A DNA stretch of 64,000 bases from Ruminococcus sp. Its GTDB lineage: Bacteria > Bacillota > Clostridia > Oscillospirales > Acutalibacteraceae. The notes beneath the pieces are model-generated. The model saw only the letters and a list, made by a program, of their open reading frames with translations, did no database searches and had not been told where the DNA came from. The translations under genes and the position numbers were made by a program. The DNA lies in NCBI GenBank assembly GCA_003521625.1, contig DPHV01000044.1, positions 11,316-75,315 of the forward strand, given 5' to 3'. Positions 44,316-53,186 of the stretch are shown piece by piece; the stretch's first letter is position 1, and the number at the start of each line of letters is the position of its first letter.

Positions 44316-44357
44316 AAAAACGGTCGGGACATAGCTATAAAGCGCAGTTCCGACCGT
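44316..44357 (-). terminator. Intrinsic terminator after nfnB
   Basis: Read on the minus strand: ACGGTCGGAAC (44357-44347) and GTCCCGACCGT (44330-44320) pair with one mismatch, followed by TTTTTAC. It separates nfnAB from the amidohydrolase gene. Confidence 0.85.
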
Positions 44358-44376
44358 AATTTTTTAAAATAAAATC

Positions 44377-45771
44377 TTATTTATTCTTGTTCTGAATGTA
44401 CTCGTCAATTGCGGCGGCGGCTGTTTTGCCTGCGCCCATTGCGAGAATAACGGTTGCGGCACCTGTTACTGCGTCACCGCCTGCGTAAACGCCCTCACGT
44501 GAGGTAAGGCCGTTTTCGTCTGCGATAATGCCGCCCCACTTCTGTGTGTCAAGTCCCTTTGTTGTTGACTTGATGAGCGGGTTGGGCGATGTGCCGATTG
44601 AGATGATAACTGCATCAACGTCAAGCACAAATTCACTGCCCTCTACGGGAACAGGTCTTCTTCTGCCGCTTGCGTCGGGCTCGCCAAGCTCCATCTTGAT
44701 GCACTTCATACCGGTTACGAACTCATCCTCGTTGCCGATAATTTCAATAGGATTGTTGAGAAGCTTGAAGATGATGCCCTCTTCTTTAGCGTGTTCAACC
44801 TCTTCCTTACGTGCAGGAAGCTCCTCTTCACTTCTTCTGTAAACGATGTAAACCTCGTCAGCGCCAAGACGCTTTGCACAGCGAGCGGCGTCCATTGCAA
44901 CGTTGCCGCCGCCGACTACTGCAACCTTTTTAGCGTGCATAATCGGTGTTGTCGGGTCGTCCTTATAAGCCTTCATAAGGTTTGTTCTTGTGAGGAACTC
45001 GTTAGCCGAGTAAACGCCGCAGAGGTTTTCACCGGGGATATTCATAAATCTGGGAAGTCCTGCGCCCGAGCCGATGAATACAGACTCAAAGCCGTACTCG
45101 TCCATAAGCTCATCAATTGAGATTACTCTGCCGATTACCATATTAGTTTCTACCTTAACGCCGAGCTGTTTGAGTGTGTCAACCTCTTTCTGAACAATCG
45201 ACTTGGGCAGTCTGAATTCGGGGATACCATAAACGAGCACGCCGCCTGCAAGGTGGAGAGCCTCGAATACAGTGACGTCATAGCCCTTCTTTGCAAGGTC
45301 GCCTGCGCAGGTAAGACCGGCAGGGCCTGAACCGATAACGGCTACCTTGTGACCGTTTGATTCGGGCTTGTGAACCTCAGCGTTCGGTTGTGCGTTGTGC
45401 CAGTCTGCAACGAAACGCTCAAGTCTGCCGATACCGACAGGCTCGGTCTTGATGCCTCTTACGCACTTTGACTCACACTGCGTTTCCTGAGGACAAACAC
45501 GTCCGCATACAGCGGGAAGTGAGCTTGACTCGGAAATTACGTCGTAAGCCGCCGCAAAATTGCCGTTTGCAACCTCCTTGATGAAGTCGGGAATTGCAAT
45601 ATGTACGGGACAGCCTGCAACGCAGGGCTTTGTTTTGCAGTTAAGGCAACGCTGTGCCTCTTCTATAGCAACCTCCTGAGTGTAGCCTGTTGCTACCTCG
45701 AGGAAGTTTTTGTTTCTTACATCGGGGTCCTGGGTTGGCATTGGTGCCTTTTTGGGTGACATATTAGGCAT
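44377..45771 (-). CDS. nfnB: NfnB-like NAD(P)-linked FeS flavoprotein
   Basis: 464-residue protein of the GltD/NfnB family. N-terminal [4Fe-4S] ligands in CLNCKTKPCVAGCP and CGRVCPQETQCESKCVRG; FAD fold VIGSGPAGLTCAGDLA; NAD(P) fold VVGGGNVAMDAARCA; C-terminal AGGDAVTGAATVILAMGAGK. It was long annotated as glutamate synthase small subunit, but no large subunit is present and the adjacent gene encodes the NfnA partner. Together they form the electron-bifurcating NADH-dependent reduced-ferredoxin:NADP+ oxidoreductase of anaerobes. 2-bp spacing from nfnA. Confidence 0.88.
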   Translation of the reverse strand: MPNMSPKKAPMPTQDPDVRNKNFLEVATGYTQEVAIEEAQRCLNCKTKPCVAGCPVHIAIPDFIKEVANGNFAAAYDVISESSSLPAVCGRVCPQETQCESKCVRGIKTEPVGIGRLERFVADWHNAQPNAEVHKPESNGHKVAVIGSGPAGLTCAGDLAKKGYDVTVFEALHLAGGVLVYGIPEFRLPKSIVQKEVDTLKQLGVKVETNMVIGRVISIDELMDEYGFESVFIGSGAGLPRFMNIPGENLCGVYSANEFLTRTNLMKAYKDDPTTPIMHAKKVAVVGGGNVAMDAARCAKRLGADEVYIVYRRSEEELPARKEEVEHAKEEGIIFKLLNNPIEIIGNEDEFVTGMKCIKMELGEPDASGRRRPVPVEGSEFVLDVDAVIISIGTSPNPLIKSTTKGLDTQKWGGIIADENGLTSREGVYAGGDAVTGAATVILAMGAGKTAAAAIDEYIQNKNK

Positions 45772-45773
45772 AA

Positions 45774-46616
45774 TTACTCAACCTCCTTTTTGAAAAGATT
45801 GCAGGTTTCTTCGTATGCGTGACGCTCAAAGGGTTTGTACATTGAGCCGCGCTTCATAGCCTCGTCAAAGTCAACCTTGAAGCCGTCAAAGTCGGGACCG
45901 TCAACGCAGGCAAACTTTGTTTCTCCGCCTACTGTAAGACGACATCCGCCGCACATACCTGTACCGTCAATCATAATCGGGTTCATTGAAACGGTTGTGG
46001 GAATGTTGTGGGGCTTTGTTGTCTTGACGACGAACTTCATCATAATAAGCGGACCGATTGTGATAACGAGGTCGTATTTTTCGCCGTCGTTAATGAGCTT
46101 TTCAAGCGGAGCGGTTACAACGCCCTTTTCGCCGTAGGAGCCGTCGTCGGTCATAAGAATAAACTTGTCGGAGCAAGCCTTGAATTCGTCCTCAAGAATA
46201 ACGAGGTCTTTGTTTCTGAAGCCGACAATTGAGTGAACCTCACAGCCGAGCTCGTGGAGCTTTTCGGCAACGGGAAGTGCAATTGCACAGCCAACGCCGC
46301 CGCCGACTACGCAAACCTTTTTAAGACCGTCGGTGTGTGTGGGAACGCCGAGTGGACCTACGAAGTCGTGAATGCAGTCGCCCTCTTCAAGGTGATTCAG
46401 CCTTTCGGTAGTTGCGCCGACAATCTGGAAGATGATTCTTACTGTTCCTGCCTCTCTGTCATAGCCTGCAACGGTAAGCGGAATACGCTCGCCGTCCTCG
46501 TCAACACGGAGAATGATAAACTGACCCGGCTCTGCCTTTTTTGCGATAAGCGGAGCGTCAATTTCCATCAATGTAACAGTGGGGTTAAGAACTTTTTTCT
46601 TAACTATTTTGTACAT
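45774..46616 (-). CDS. nfnA: NfnA-like ferredoxin-NADP reductase subunit
   Basis: 280-residue PyrK/FNR-family protein: FAD-binding barrel (PGQFIILRVDEDGERIPLT), NAD fold (VCVVGGGVGCAIALPVAEKL) and a C-terminal [2Fe-2S] site (MCGGCRLTVGGETKFACVDGP). The order and pairing with the following 464-residue subunit identify NfnA rather than PyrK, as no pyrD is adjacent. GGAAATG-type ribosome binding site AAAGGAAATGAG is at the start. Confidence 0.88.
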   Translation of the reverse strand: MYKIVKKKVLNPTVTLMEIDAPLIAKKAEPGQFIILRVDEDGERIPLTVAGYDREAGTVRIIFQIVGATTERLNHLEEGDCIHDFVGPLGVPTHTDGLKKVCVVGGGVGCAIALPVAEKLHELGCEVHSIVGFRNKDLVILEDEFKACSDKFILMTDDGSYGEKGVVTAPLEKLINDGEKYDLVITIGPLIMMKFVVKTTKPHNIPTTVSMNPIMIDGTGMCGGCRLTVGGETKFACVDGPDFDGFKVDFDEAMKRGSMYKPFERHAYEETCNLFKKEVE

Positions 46617-46689
46617 TTTCTCATTTCCTTTCGTCTAATACTAAAAATTCACAATAAAACATTTTGAAATGTGTAGCTTTATCTTATTA

Positions 46690-46718
46690 ATATTAGCATA
46701 AAATCTTTTGACTTTCAA
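46690..46718 (-). promoter_or_regulatory. Promoter for nfnAB
   Basis: On the minus strand TTGAAA (46718-46713), 17-bp spacer, TAATAT (46695-46690), about 74 bp before nfnA. Confidence 0.55.
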
Positions 46719-46883
46719 GGCGTTTTTTCATATTTTTTACATATTTGATGTGAAAATATTGGAAAATCTTGATTTGCAGTTAAATATATCAAGGAATTAT
46801 TAACAGTGAACAATTTTTCGGAATAATAAAACGCTGTCGGCAGAAAATAATAGTGCTTTATAATATTTGAAAGGAAGAAATTT

Positions 46884-47837
46884 ATGGCTGACAACAGGAA
46901 AAAAATTGTACTTATCGGTACGGGAATGGTCGGAATGAGCTTTGCTTATGCGGCTCTTAACCGCAATCTCTGTGATGAGCTGGTGCTGATTGACATCAAC
47001 GAAAAACGTGCCAACGGCGAGGCTATGGATTTGAATCACGGTCTTGCGTTTTCAAATTCAAGTATGAAAATCTACAGTGGAAGCTATAACGACTGCTCGG
47101 ATGCTGACATTGTTGTAATCTGCGCAGGAGTAAATCAGAAGCCGGGCGAGAGCAGACTGGAGCTTTTGCAGAGGAACACAAAGGTGTTTTCGTCAATTGT
47201 GCCGAATGTGGTGCAAAGCGGCTTTGACGGGATTTTCCTCGTTGCGACAAACCCCGTTGACATTATGACGAGGGTTACTTTTGAGCTTTCGGGCTTTAAT
47301 GCGGCGAAGGTTATCGGCACGGGTACTACGCTTGATACCGCACGACTGCGCTATCTTATGGGCGAGTATTTTGAGATTGACCCGAGGAATATCCACGCAT
47401 ACGTAATCGGCGAGCACGGCGACAGCGAGTTTGTGCCTTGGAGTCAGGCGATTCTGGCGGTCAAGCCGATTAAGGACGTGCTTGCCGACAATTCGCAGAC
47501 GTATTCTATGGAGGAGCTTGAAAAAATCGCCGTTGACGTTCGCACAGCGGCACAGGAGATAATTGAGGCGAAGGGTGCAACGTATTACGGAATCGGTATG
47601 GCGATTGTGAGAATTGCAAGGGCGATTCTGAATGACGAAAATTCCGTTCTGACGGTTTCGACAAGACTGAGGGGAGAATACGGCTGTAAAAAAGACGTGT
47701 TCATCGGCAATCCCTGCTTTGTAAACGCAGGAGGAGCAAAGCGGATTCTTGAAATGAAGCTCACCGAGGAAGAAATTGAAAAGCTTAATAACAGCTGTAA
47801 CATCCTCAATGACAATTTCAGAACCCTGTCGCTGTAA
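46884..47837 (+). CDS. ldh: L-lactate dehydrogenase
   Basis: Reduces pyruvate to lactate, regenerating NAD+. 317 residues: NAD motif VLIGTGMVGMSFAYAAL, NQKPGESRLELLQRN (substrate loop Arg), ATNPVDIMT, GTGTTLDTARLRYLM, and catalytic IGEHGDSEF. VNQKPGESR is typical of Ldh rather than malate dehydrogenase. AAAGGAAGAAA precedes the ATG; no convincing promoter was fixed in the 267-bp upstream gap, which mainly holds the nfn promoter on the other strand. Confidence 0.93.
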   Translation: MADNRKKIVLIGTGMVGMSFAYAALNRNLCDELVLIDINEKRANGEAMDLNHGLAFSNSSMKIYSGSYNDCSDADIVVICAGVNQKPGESRLELLQRNTKVFSSIVPNVVQSGFDGIFLVATNPVDIMTRVTFELSGFNAAKVIGTGTTLDTARLRYLMGEYFEIDPRNIHAYVIGEHGDSEFVPWSQAILAVKPIKDVLADNSQTYSMEELEKIAVDVRTAAQEIIEAKGATYYGIGMAIVRIARAILNDENSVLTVSTRLRGEYGCKKDVFIGNPCFVNAGGAKRILEMKLTEEEIEKLNNSCNILNDNFRTLSL

Positions 47838-47856
47838 AAAGAATACGAGCTGAAAA

Positions 47857-47891
47857 AACGGGGCGGTTGTTGTGTTAACCGTCCCGTTTTT
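47857..47891 (+). terminator. Bidirectional terminator between ldh and spoVAC
   Basis: AACGGGGCGGTT (47857-47868) pairs with AACCGTCCCGTT (47877-47888) with one mismatch; TTTT follows on the plus strand and an A-run precedes the stem, giving a T-run on the minus strand. It serves the convergent ldh and spoVAC genes. Confidence 0.88.
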
Positions 47892-47909
47892 ACTTGGTTG
47901 ATTAAATAA

Positions 47910-48365
47910 TTAAAACAGCGTTATGCCGAACATATGCAGAATCCACAGTACTGCGCCGTAGATTATTGACGCCGAAACGCCGTATACTATTACCGGTCCT
48001 GCGATGATGAACAGCTTTGCGCCTAAGCCTGCGACATAGCCTTCGGACTTGAATTCGATTGCAGGGGAGGAAACGGCGTTTGCAAAGCCTGTAATCGGAA
48101 CGAGCGTTCCTGCGCCTGCGTGCTTTGCGATTTTGTCGTACACTCCGATTGCCGTAAGCAGTATTCCCAGAAAAATAAGCGTTACAGAGGTCAGCGTTTT
48201 GGCTTGCTGTTCCTCAATTCCGAGCGCACCGTAAAGATTTGTAAGTCCCTGACCGACTGCACAGATTGCTCCGCCTATGAGAAAAGCTTTCAGCCCGTTC
48301 ACAAAACATTTACTTTTCGGTGAATTTTTCTTCACAATTTTATCGTATTCTTTTGGTGAAATCAT
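47910..48365 (-). CDS. spoVAC: Stage V sporulation protein AC
   Basis: 151-residue membrane protein with three to four hydrophobic segments. Family landmarks include FLIGGAICAVGQGLTNLY, AKHAGAGTLVPITGFANAVSSPAIEFKSEG and GLGAKLFIIAGPVIVYG. SpoVAC is part of the channel in the forespore inner membrane that moves dipicolinic acid and is mechanosensitive in Bacillus. Its usual partners spoVAD and spoVAE are not next to it here. Start supported by AAAGGGG. It indicates a spore-forming ancestry, possibly current sporulation. Confidence 0.9.
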   Translation of the reverse strand: MISPKEYDKIVKKNSPKSKCFVNGLKAFLIGGAICAVGQGLTNLYGALGIEEQQAKTLTSVTLIFLGILLTAIGVYDKIAKHAGAGTLVPITGFANAVSSPAIEFKSEGYVAGLGAKLFIIAGPVIVYGVSASIIYGAVLWILHMFGITLF

Positions 48366-48462
48366 ATGATACCCCTTTTGTTATCTGTTCTTTACCTTTA
48401 TTTTGTCCGTATTTTAAATATTTATGTTAAAATTTTCACTTTATTTTTCTGACTTTATGTTG

Positions 48463-48468
48463 TATAAT
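48463..48468 (+). promoter_or_regulatory. -10 box for the cysteine desulfurase gene
   Basis: TATAAT at 48463-48468 preceded by TTATGTTG; a matching -35 is weak (TTTATT at 48440-48445, 17-bp spacing). 51 bp before the TTG start. Confidence 0.4.
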
Positions 48469-48518
48469 GTTAAATGTATATTTATGTGTATGCAACTATT
48501 TTTATAGGGGGATTGGGT

Positions 48519-49646
48519 TTGGAGCATTATCTTGACAACAGCGCAACTACGGCTGTTTCCGAAAAAGCGGCTGAAAAGGCATACAGGGTAATGGTTGAAA
48601 ATTACGGCAATCCCTCATCTCTGCACCTCAAGGGAATGAATGCGGAGAAGGAGCTTGAAACGGCGAGAAAATCTGTTGCAAAAAGGCTCGGTGCGCAGAG
48701 TGAAGAAATTTTCTTTACAAGCGGTGGCACAGAGGCTAACAACACTGCGCTTTTCGGCGTTGCTCAGGCGAAAAAAAGACGTGGAAATAAAATTATCATT
48801 TCATCTGTTGAGCACAGCAGTATTATTGAATCGGCGCAGAAGCTTGAAAACGACGGCTTTGAGGTCGTCAGAATTTCACCGAACGAGGACGGAATTGTCA
48901 CTCCCGAAAGCGTTTTGCAGGAGGTTGATGAAAGCACAATCCTTGTTTCCGTTATGTGCGTCAACAACGAAACAGGTGCGGTGATGCCTGTAAGCGAGAT
49001 TTTTTCGGCTGTCAAGGAAAAGAACAGCGGAGTAATCTGTCACACAGACGCTGTTCAGGCGTTCGGCAAAATTGCTCTTAACGCAAGGCGGCTTTGTGCG
49101 GATTTGATTACTGTTAGCGCACATAAGGTTCACGCACCAAAGGGGTGCGGAGCGCTGTACATAAAAAAGGGCATTCGCATTATTCCTCACCAGTACGGCG
49201 GCGAACAGGAAAAGAAAATCCGCCCCGGTACAGAGGCACTGCCGCTGATTGCATCTTTCGGAGTTGCCTGCGAGGAATTCAATATTGATGAAAATTATCG
49301 GAAAATATCGGAGCTTAACGAATATGCAAGGCAAAAACTGCTTGGCATTGACGGAGTAATTATTAATTCTCCCGAAAATGCTCTGCCGTATGTGCTGAAT
49401 GTTTCGGTAGGCAGGGTGAGGAGCGAAACAATGCTACATTTTCTTGAGGAGTTTGACGTTTTTGTTTCCTCGGGAAGTGCCTGTGCAAAGGGCAAACCTA
49501 GCCATGTATTGAGCGCAATGGGACTTTCACGAGAACGTGCAGACAGCGCAATCAGAATCAGCTTTTCAAAATACAACTGCAAAGAGGACGTTGACGTGCT
49601 TTGCAGGAGCATTGAAACAGGACTTTCGGTGCTGGCACACAGGTGA
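48519..49646 (+). CDS. Cysteine desulfurase (NifS/IscS family)
   Basis: Takes sulfur from cysteine as a persulfide. 375 residues: HYLDNSATT, TSGGTEANNTAL, VEHSSI, SAHKVHAPKGCGALY with PLP Lys203, and SSGSACAKGK with catalytic Cys322. TTG at 48519 is preferred: AGGGGG is 7 nt upstream and homologues start at YLDNSATT. Followed by thiI, 280 bp on, so it is probably the sulfur donor for tRNA 4-thiouridine, as with NifZ-ThiI in Bacillus; a role in FeS assembly is also possible. Confidence 0.9.
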   Translation: MEHYLDNSATTAVSEKAAEKAYRVMVENYGNPSSLHLKGMNAEKELETARKSVAKRLGAQSEEIFFTSGGTEANNTALFGVAQAKKRRGNKIIISSVEHSSIIESAQKLENDGFEVVRISPNEDGIVTPESVLQEVDESTILVSVMCVNNETGAVMPVSEIFSAVKEKNSGVICHTDAVQAFGKIALNARRLCADLITVSAHKVHAPKGCGALYIKKGIRIIPHQYGGEQEKKIRPGTEALPLIASFGVACEEFNIDENYRKISELNEYARQKLLGIDGVIINSPENALPYVLNVSVGRVRSETMLHFLEEFDVFVSSGSACAKGKPSHVLSAMGLSRERADSAIRISFSKYNCKEDVDVLCRSIETGLSVLAHR

Positions 49647-49647
49647 A

Positions 49648-49916
49648 TTTAATTCGGAATTCGGAATGCGTAATTCGGAATTATTAATGCGTGTTGTATG
49701 GAAAAGTTTGTCGGCTGAATTAACGTTGATTTAATGGTAACGTTATGGGACGTGTGGGAACCCGTCCCCTACGTAATTAATACAAACGTTTCCTTTACAG
49801 CCGTAGGGGACGGCTTCCCAGACGTCCCGTTGTATAAATTGCAATGCAATTTATACAAAATGGCGAACACAGTTCGCCGCTACAGAAATAAAAACTTATA
49901 TTATTATAGAATTTAA
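49648..49916. repeat. Heptamer-ended repeat between desulfurase and thiI
   Basis: Left end: GGAATTC, GGAATGC, GTAATTC heptamers (49656-49682). Internal hairpin blocks: GGGACGTGTGGGAACCCGTCCC, GGGGACGGCTTCCCAGACGTCCC, ATAAATTGCAATGCAATTTAT, and GGCGAACACAGTTCGCC. The last three recur in the same order at 31709-31771. It splits two functionally linked genes and must be transcribed through if they form an operon. Confidence 0.72.
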
Positions 49917-49925
49917 GGAAGGCAT

Positions 49926-51107
49926 ATGAAAGAAATTATCCTTTTGAAGGACGGCGAAATTGTTTTAAAGGGACTTAACCGCCGTTCGTTTGAAGACGTT
50001 TTAAAAAAGAATATCAAATTTGCATTAAGTCCTCTCGGTCGTTTTGAGATTACCTCGGCGCAGTCGACTATATATGTTAAGCCGCTGTCGGAGGATATTG
50101 ATTTGGATGAGGCGTGTGAGAGAATTTCAAGGGTATTCGGCATTGTCGCCTACTCAAGAGCGGCTGTCTGCGAGGAAAAAACGCTTGAATCGGTTTTGCA
50201 GACCGCACCCGTTTATCTTGAAAAAACTCTTAAATCGGCGAAAACCTTTAAGGTTGAGGCAAAGCGCAGTGACAAGCGTTTTCCGTACAAGTCGCCTGAA
50301 ATCTGCCGTGAACTCGGCGGAGTAATTCTTGAAAAATTCCCTCACCTTACGGTTGACGTTCACAACCCCGAGGTTACCGTTTATGTTGAAATCCGTGATT
50401 TCGGCGCATATATTCACTGCGACCCCGAAAAGGGCGCAGGCGGTATTCCTGTAGGAACAGGCGGCAGAGCCGCTATTCTGATAAGCGGAGGAATTGACTC
50501 GCCGGTAGCCGCATATATGATGGCTAAGCGTGGCATCAAGCTCACCGCCGTTCACTTTGCAAGTCCGCCTTACACAAGCAGACGTGCCGAGGAAAAGGTT
50601 GTAAAGCTCCTGCAAAAGGTCAGCCGATATGCGGGCAGAATGACGATGTACACAGTTCCCTTTACAAAGATTCAGGAGAAGATAAAGGACGATTGTCCCG
50701 AGGAGCTGTTTACAATTATTATGCGCCGTCTGATGATGGAAATTTCCGAGAAGATTGCGCTTGACAACGACTGCTCGGCGCTCATTACGGGCGAAAGCCT
50801 CGGTCAGGTTGCAAGCCAGACAATCGGCGCACTGGGCTGTACGGACGAAGCGACCGATATGGTTGTGTTCAGACCGCTTATCGGTATGGATAAGCAGGAG
50901 ATTATCGACATTTCATACAAGATAGATACCTACGAAACTTCGATTGAGCCTTATGAGGACTGCTGTACGGTGTTTACGCCGAAGCACCCTCGCACACGAC
51001 CTGTGCTGAAATACGTAAAAGAGGCTCAGGAAAAGGCTGGCTTTGCACCGCTTGTTGACGAGGCTCTGCAAAACCTTAAGATAACATATATTTCAGCCGA
51101 CGACTGA
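49926..51107 (+). CDS. thiI: tRNA 4-thiouridine synthase
   Basis: Adenylates and thiolates U8 of tRNA, using sulfur from a cysteine desulfurase. 393 residues: N-terminal ferredoxin-like/THUMP region (about 1-165), PP-loop ILISGGIDSPVAAYM (about 180) and C-terminal ALITGESLGQVASQT, PLIGMDKQEIIDIS. The C-terminal rhodanese domain of E. coli ThiI is absent, as in Bacillus, making the nearby desulfurase a direct donor candidate. AAGGAAGGCAT precedes the ATG. Confidence 0.94.
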   Translation: MKEIILLKDGEIVLKGLNRRSFEDVLKKNIKFALSPLGRFEITSAQSTIYVKPLSEDIDLDEACERISRVFGIVAYSRAAVCEEKTLESVLQTAPVYLEKTLKSAKTFKVEAKRSDKRFPYKSPEICRELGGVILEKFPHLTVDVHNPEVTVYVEIRDFGAYIHCDPEKGAGGIPVGTGGRAAILISGGIDSPVAAYMMAKRGIKLTAVHFASPPYTSRRAEEKVVKLLQKVSRYAGRMTMYTVPFTKIQEKIKDDCPEELFTIIMRRLMMEISEKIALDNDCSALITGESLGQVASQTIGALGCTDEATDMVVFRPLIGMDKQEIIDISYKIDTYETSIEPYEDCCTVFTPKHPRTRPVLKYVKEAQEKAGFAPLVDEALQNLKITYISADD

Positions 51108-51209
51108 TATATGTATGTCGTAACATAGAATCTTTTAAAATATCTACACCTGTTACTTAAGATTTATGAGTGATTTTAAGTGTTCAAATGTGCAAGGGGT
51201 GATACTCAG

Positions 51210-53174
51210 GTGAGTCAGGTTAATATTGAAATTATTTCGGTGGTAAGAAACAAGAACGCCGCAGGTCTTGTCGGCAAAAAGCCCGAGCTTAAGGCAAGGC
51301 TCGACAAATACGGCTACACGCTTACAGACGTAAAGAACACCGTGCTGAACGCAAGGAAAATCAGAGCGGCTCTTGACGAGATTGCAAAGTCCGACAACAG
51401 ACCCGACGTTGTGATTATTGCAAACGCCCTTTCAACAACCGACAGCACTTCTTTCAGAAAGTATTTTGTGGAAACGGTTGCCGAGGCGGAGCACAGCGCA
51501 AACGAGCGCACGCCGAAGGACTACTGGAAAAAGAGAGATAAGGCTTTCAGAGAAGCTAAAAAGAATGGTGCAACGCAGGAGGAACTTGATGCGCTTGAAG
51601 ATGAATTCAGGCTCTACCGCAAGAAGTCAAAGGTGTTCAAGCTCGGCGAATTCGGCAACGGCTACAAGGGCTATTGCTTTATGTTCAAGGGCTTGCAGGT
51701 TGCCGTACTTCCTCAGGCAAGCCTTACGGGTGAAAACGACGACGACGTGATTTCACTTGCGGCTGTGAGAACAAAGGAAGTTTTTGAAAACTCCGCAGAG
51801 GATTACCCCGAAGGCTTCGGCACAAAAGAGTACGTTCCCGAAAGAACAGGCTTTGTTTATAAATTTATCCCGATGAGGGGCGACGGCGGCAAGGAGGTTG
51901 CACGAAAGTGCGTTGTAATCGCATCATTCCTTGTTTTCCTGACTGCGCTTTCACTGCTTATGTACAATATGGTGTTCCTGAGTATGCGAAACGCCGCACT
52001 TAACGGTGAAATTCAGAAGATTGCCCACGGTGTTGAGGACGATACGCAAAAGGATAAAAAGCCCGATAAGGGAGATACTATAGACTGGAAAAAGCTCAAG
52101 GAAATCAACGAGGAAATTGTCGGCTGGATTGAGATGGATAACACGCAGGTTGACTATCCTGTTTTGTATCACAAGGGTGACGACAGAAATTACCAGTTCT
52201 ATCTGTCTCACAACTACAAGAAAGACTGGGATTCATTCGGCAGTATTTTCCTTGACTACCGTTGTACAAAGGGTACTGACAGCAAGAACGTTGTAATTCA
52301 CGGTCACCATATTCAGGACGGCTCAATGTTCGGCGATTTGCTTAAGTACGGCGGAACAACGGGCGACCTTGATTTTTATAAGAAAACACCCACAATTGAG
52401 TTTGACACTCCGAAGTCGCAGGGAACTTACAAAATCATTTCCGTGTTCAAGACGAACACACTCTCTACACAGGGTGAGTTTTTCAATTATATGGTCGGCG
52501 ACTTCCAGAATGAAAAGGATTTTATGAATTACGTTTACAACGTAAGAATCCGCTCGCTTTTCAACTGCCCTGTTGACGTCAACGAGGACGACGAGCTTAT
52601 CACGCTTTCAACCTGTTCCTATGAATTCACAAACTGGAGAACGGTTGTTGTGGCAAGAAAGGTGAGAGTGGGCGAGTCGAAGAAGGTTGACGTTTCAAAG
52701 GCTTCGCTTAATAACAACATTGTATGGCCGCAGGTTTATTACTCTGCTTACGGCGGAACAAGACCAAAGGTGACGGATTTCTGCACCGCATATGAAAAGG
52801 GAGAAATCGACTGGTATAACGGCGACTACGACTTTAAGAATCAGAAGGTTGTTGAGCCGTCAAGCTCGGCGTCAGGCAGTACGGCGGGTACAACCGGAGC
52901 TAACGGTCAGACTGCTGCACAGCAGCCTACAACTCAGGCGAAAGTTTATCTGACGGTAAGGTTCCTCAATTATGACGGCTCTGTGCTGTCGGAACAGAAG
53001 GTTGAGTACGGAAAGGCGGCTAAAGCACCGGCTAATCCGACAAAGCCGAGTGATGAGTTTTATGATTACAAGTTTAAGGAATGGGGACTTGACTACAGCA
53101 ACGTCACCTGCAATATGGATATTGCTCCGGTATTTGATTATACGCTGAAACCCGAGTACGCACAGGCACAGTAG
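51210..53174 (+). CDS. Class B sortase with cytosolic MoaB-like domain and C-terminal B-repeat
   Basis: 654 residues from GTG 51210 (AAGGGG about 10 nt upstream; GTG 51180 is also in frame). Residues about 5-215: cytosolic domain with VVIIANALSTTDSTSF, reminiscent of the MoaB/CinA fold, plus a charged helical stretch. About 232-256: transmembrane. About 290-490: sortase with His366 (IHGHHIQDGSMFG), Cys469 (ITLSTCSYEF) and Arg477 (NWRTVVVARK), all catalytic residues present. Then a Ser/Thr/Gly/Gln linker and an InlB B-repeat-like module (YLTVRFLNYDGSVL...FKEWGLD). Should anchor proteins to cell wall or build pili; no LPXTG-type substrate was found nearby. Large N- and C-terminal additions are unusual for a sortase. 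Confidence 0.85.
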   Translation: MSQVNIEIISVVRNKNAAGLVGKKPELKARLDKYGYTLTDVKNTVLNARKIRAALDEIAKSDNRPDVVIIANALSTTDSTSFRKYFVETVAEAEHSANERTPKDYWKKRDKAFREAKKNGATQEELDALEDEFRLYRKKSKVFKLGEFGNGYKGYCFMFKGLQVAVLPQASLTGENDDDVISLAAVRTKEVFENSAEDYPEGFGTKEYVPERTGFVYKFIPMRGDGGKEVARKCVVIASFLVFLTALSLLMYNMVFLSMRNAALNGEIQKIAHGVEDDTQKDKKPDKGDTIDWKKLKEINEEIVGWIEMDNTQVDYPVLYHKGDDRNYQFYLSHNYKKDWDSFGSIFLDYRCTKGTDSKNVVIHGHHIQDGSMFGDLLKYGGTTGDLDFYKKTPTIEFDTPKSQGTYKIISVFKTNTLSTQGEFFNYMVGDFQNEKDFMNYVYNVRIRSLFNCPVDVNEDDELITLSTCSYEFTNWRTVVVARKVRVGESKKVDVSKASLNNNIVWPQVYYSAYGGTRPKVTDFCTAYEKGEIDWYNGDYDFKNQKVVEPSSSASGSTAGTTGANGQTAAQQPTTQAKVYLTVRFLNYDGSVLSEQKVEYGKAAKAPANPTKPSDEFYDYKFKEWGLDYSNVTCNMDIAPVFDYTLKPEYAQAQ

Positions 53175-53186
53175 CGGGAGGCGAGT

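Noticed and set aside
49734..49916. 60-codon frame between the desulfurase and thiI genes
   Set aside because: Entirely inside hairpin blocks of a repeat that recurs elsewhere.
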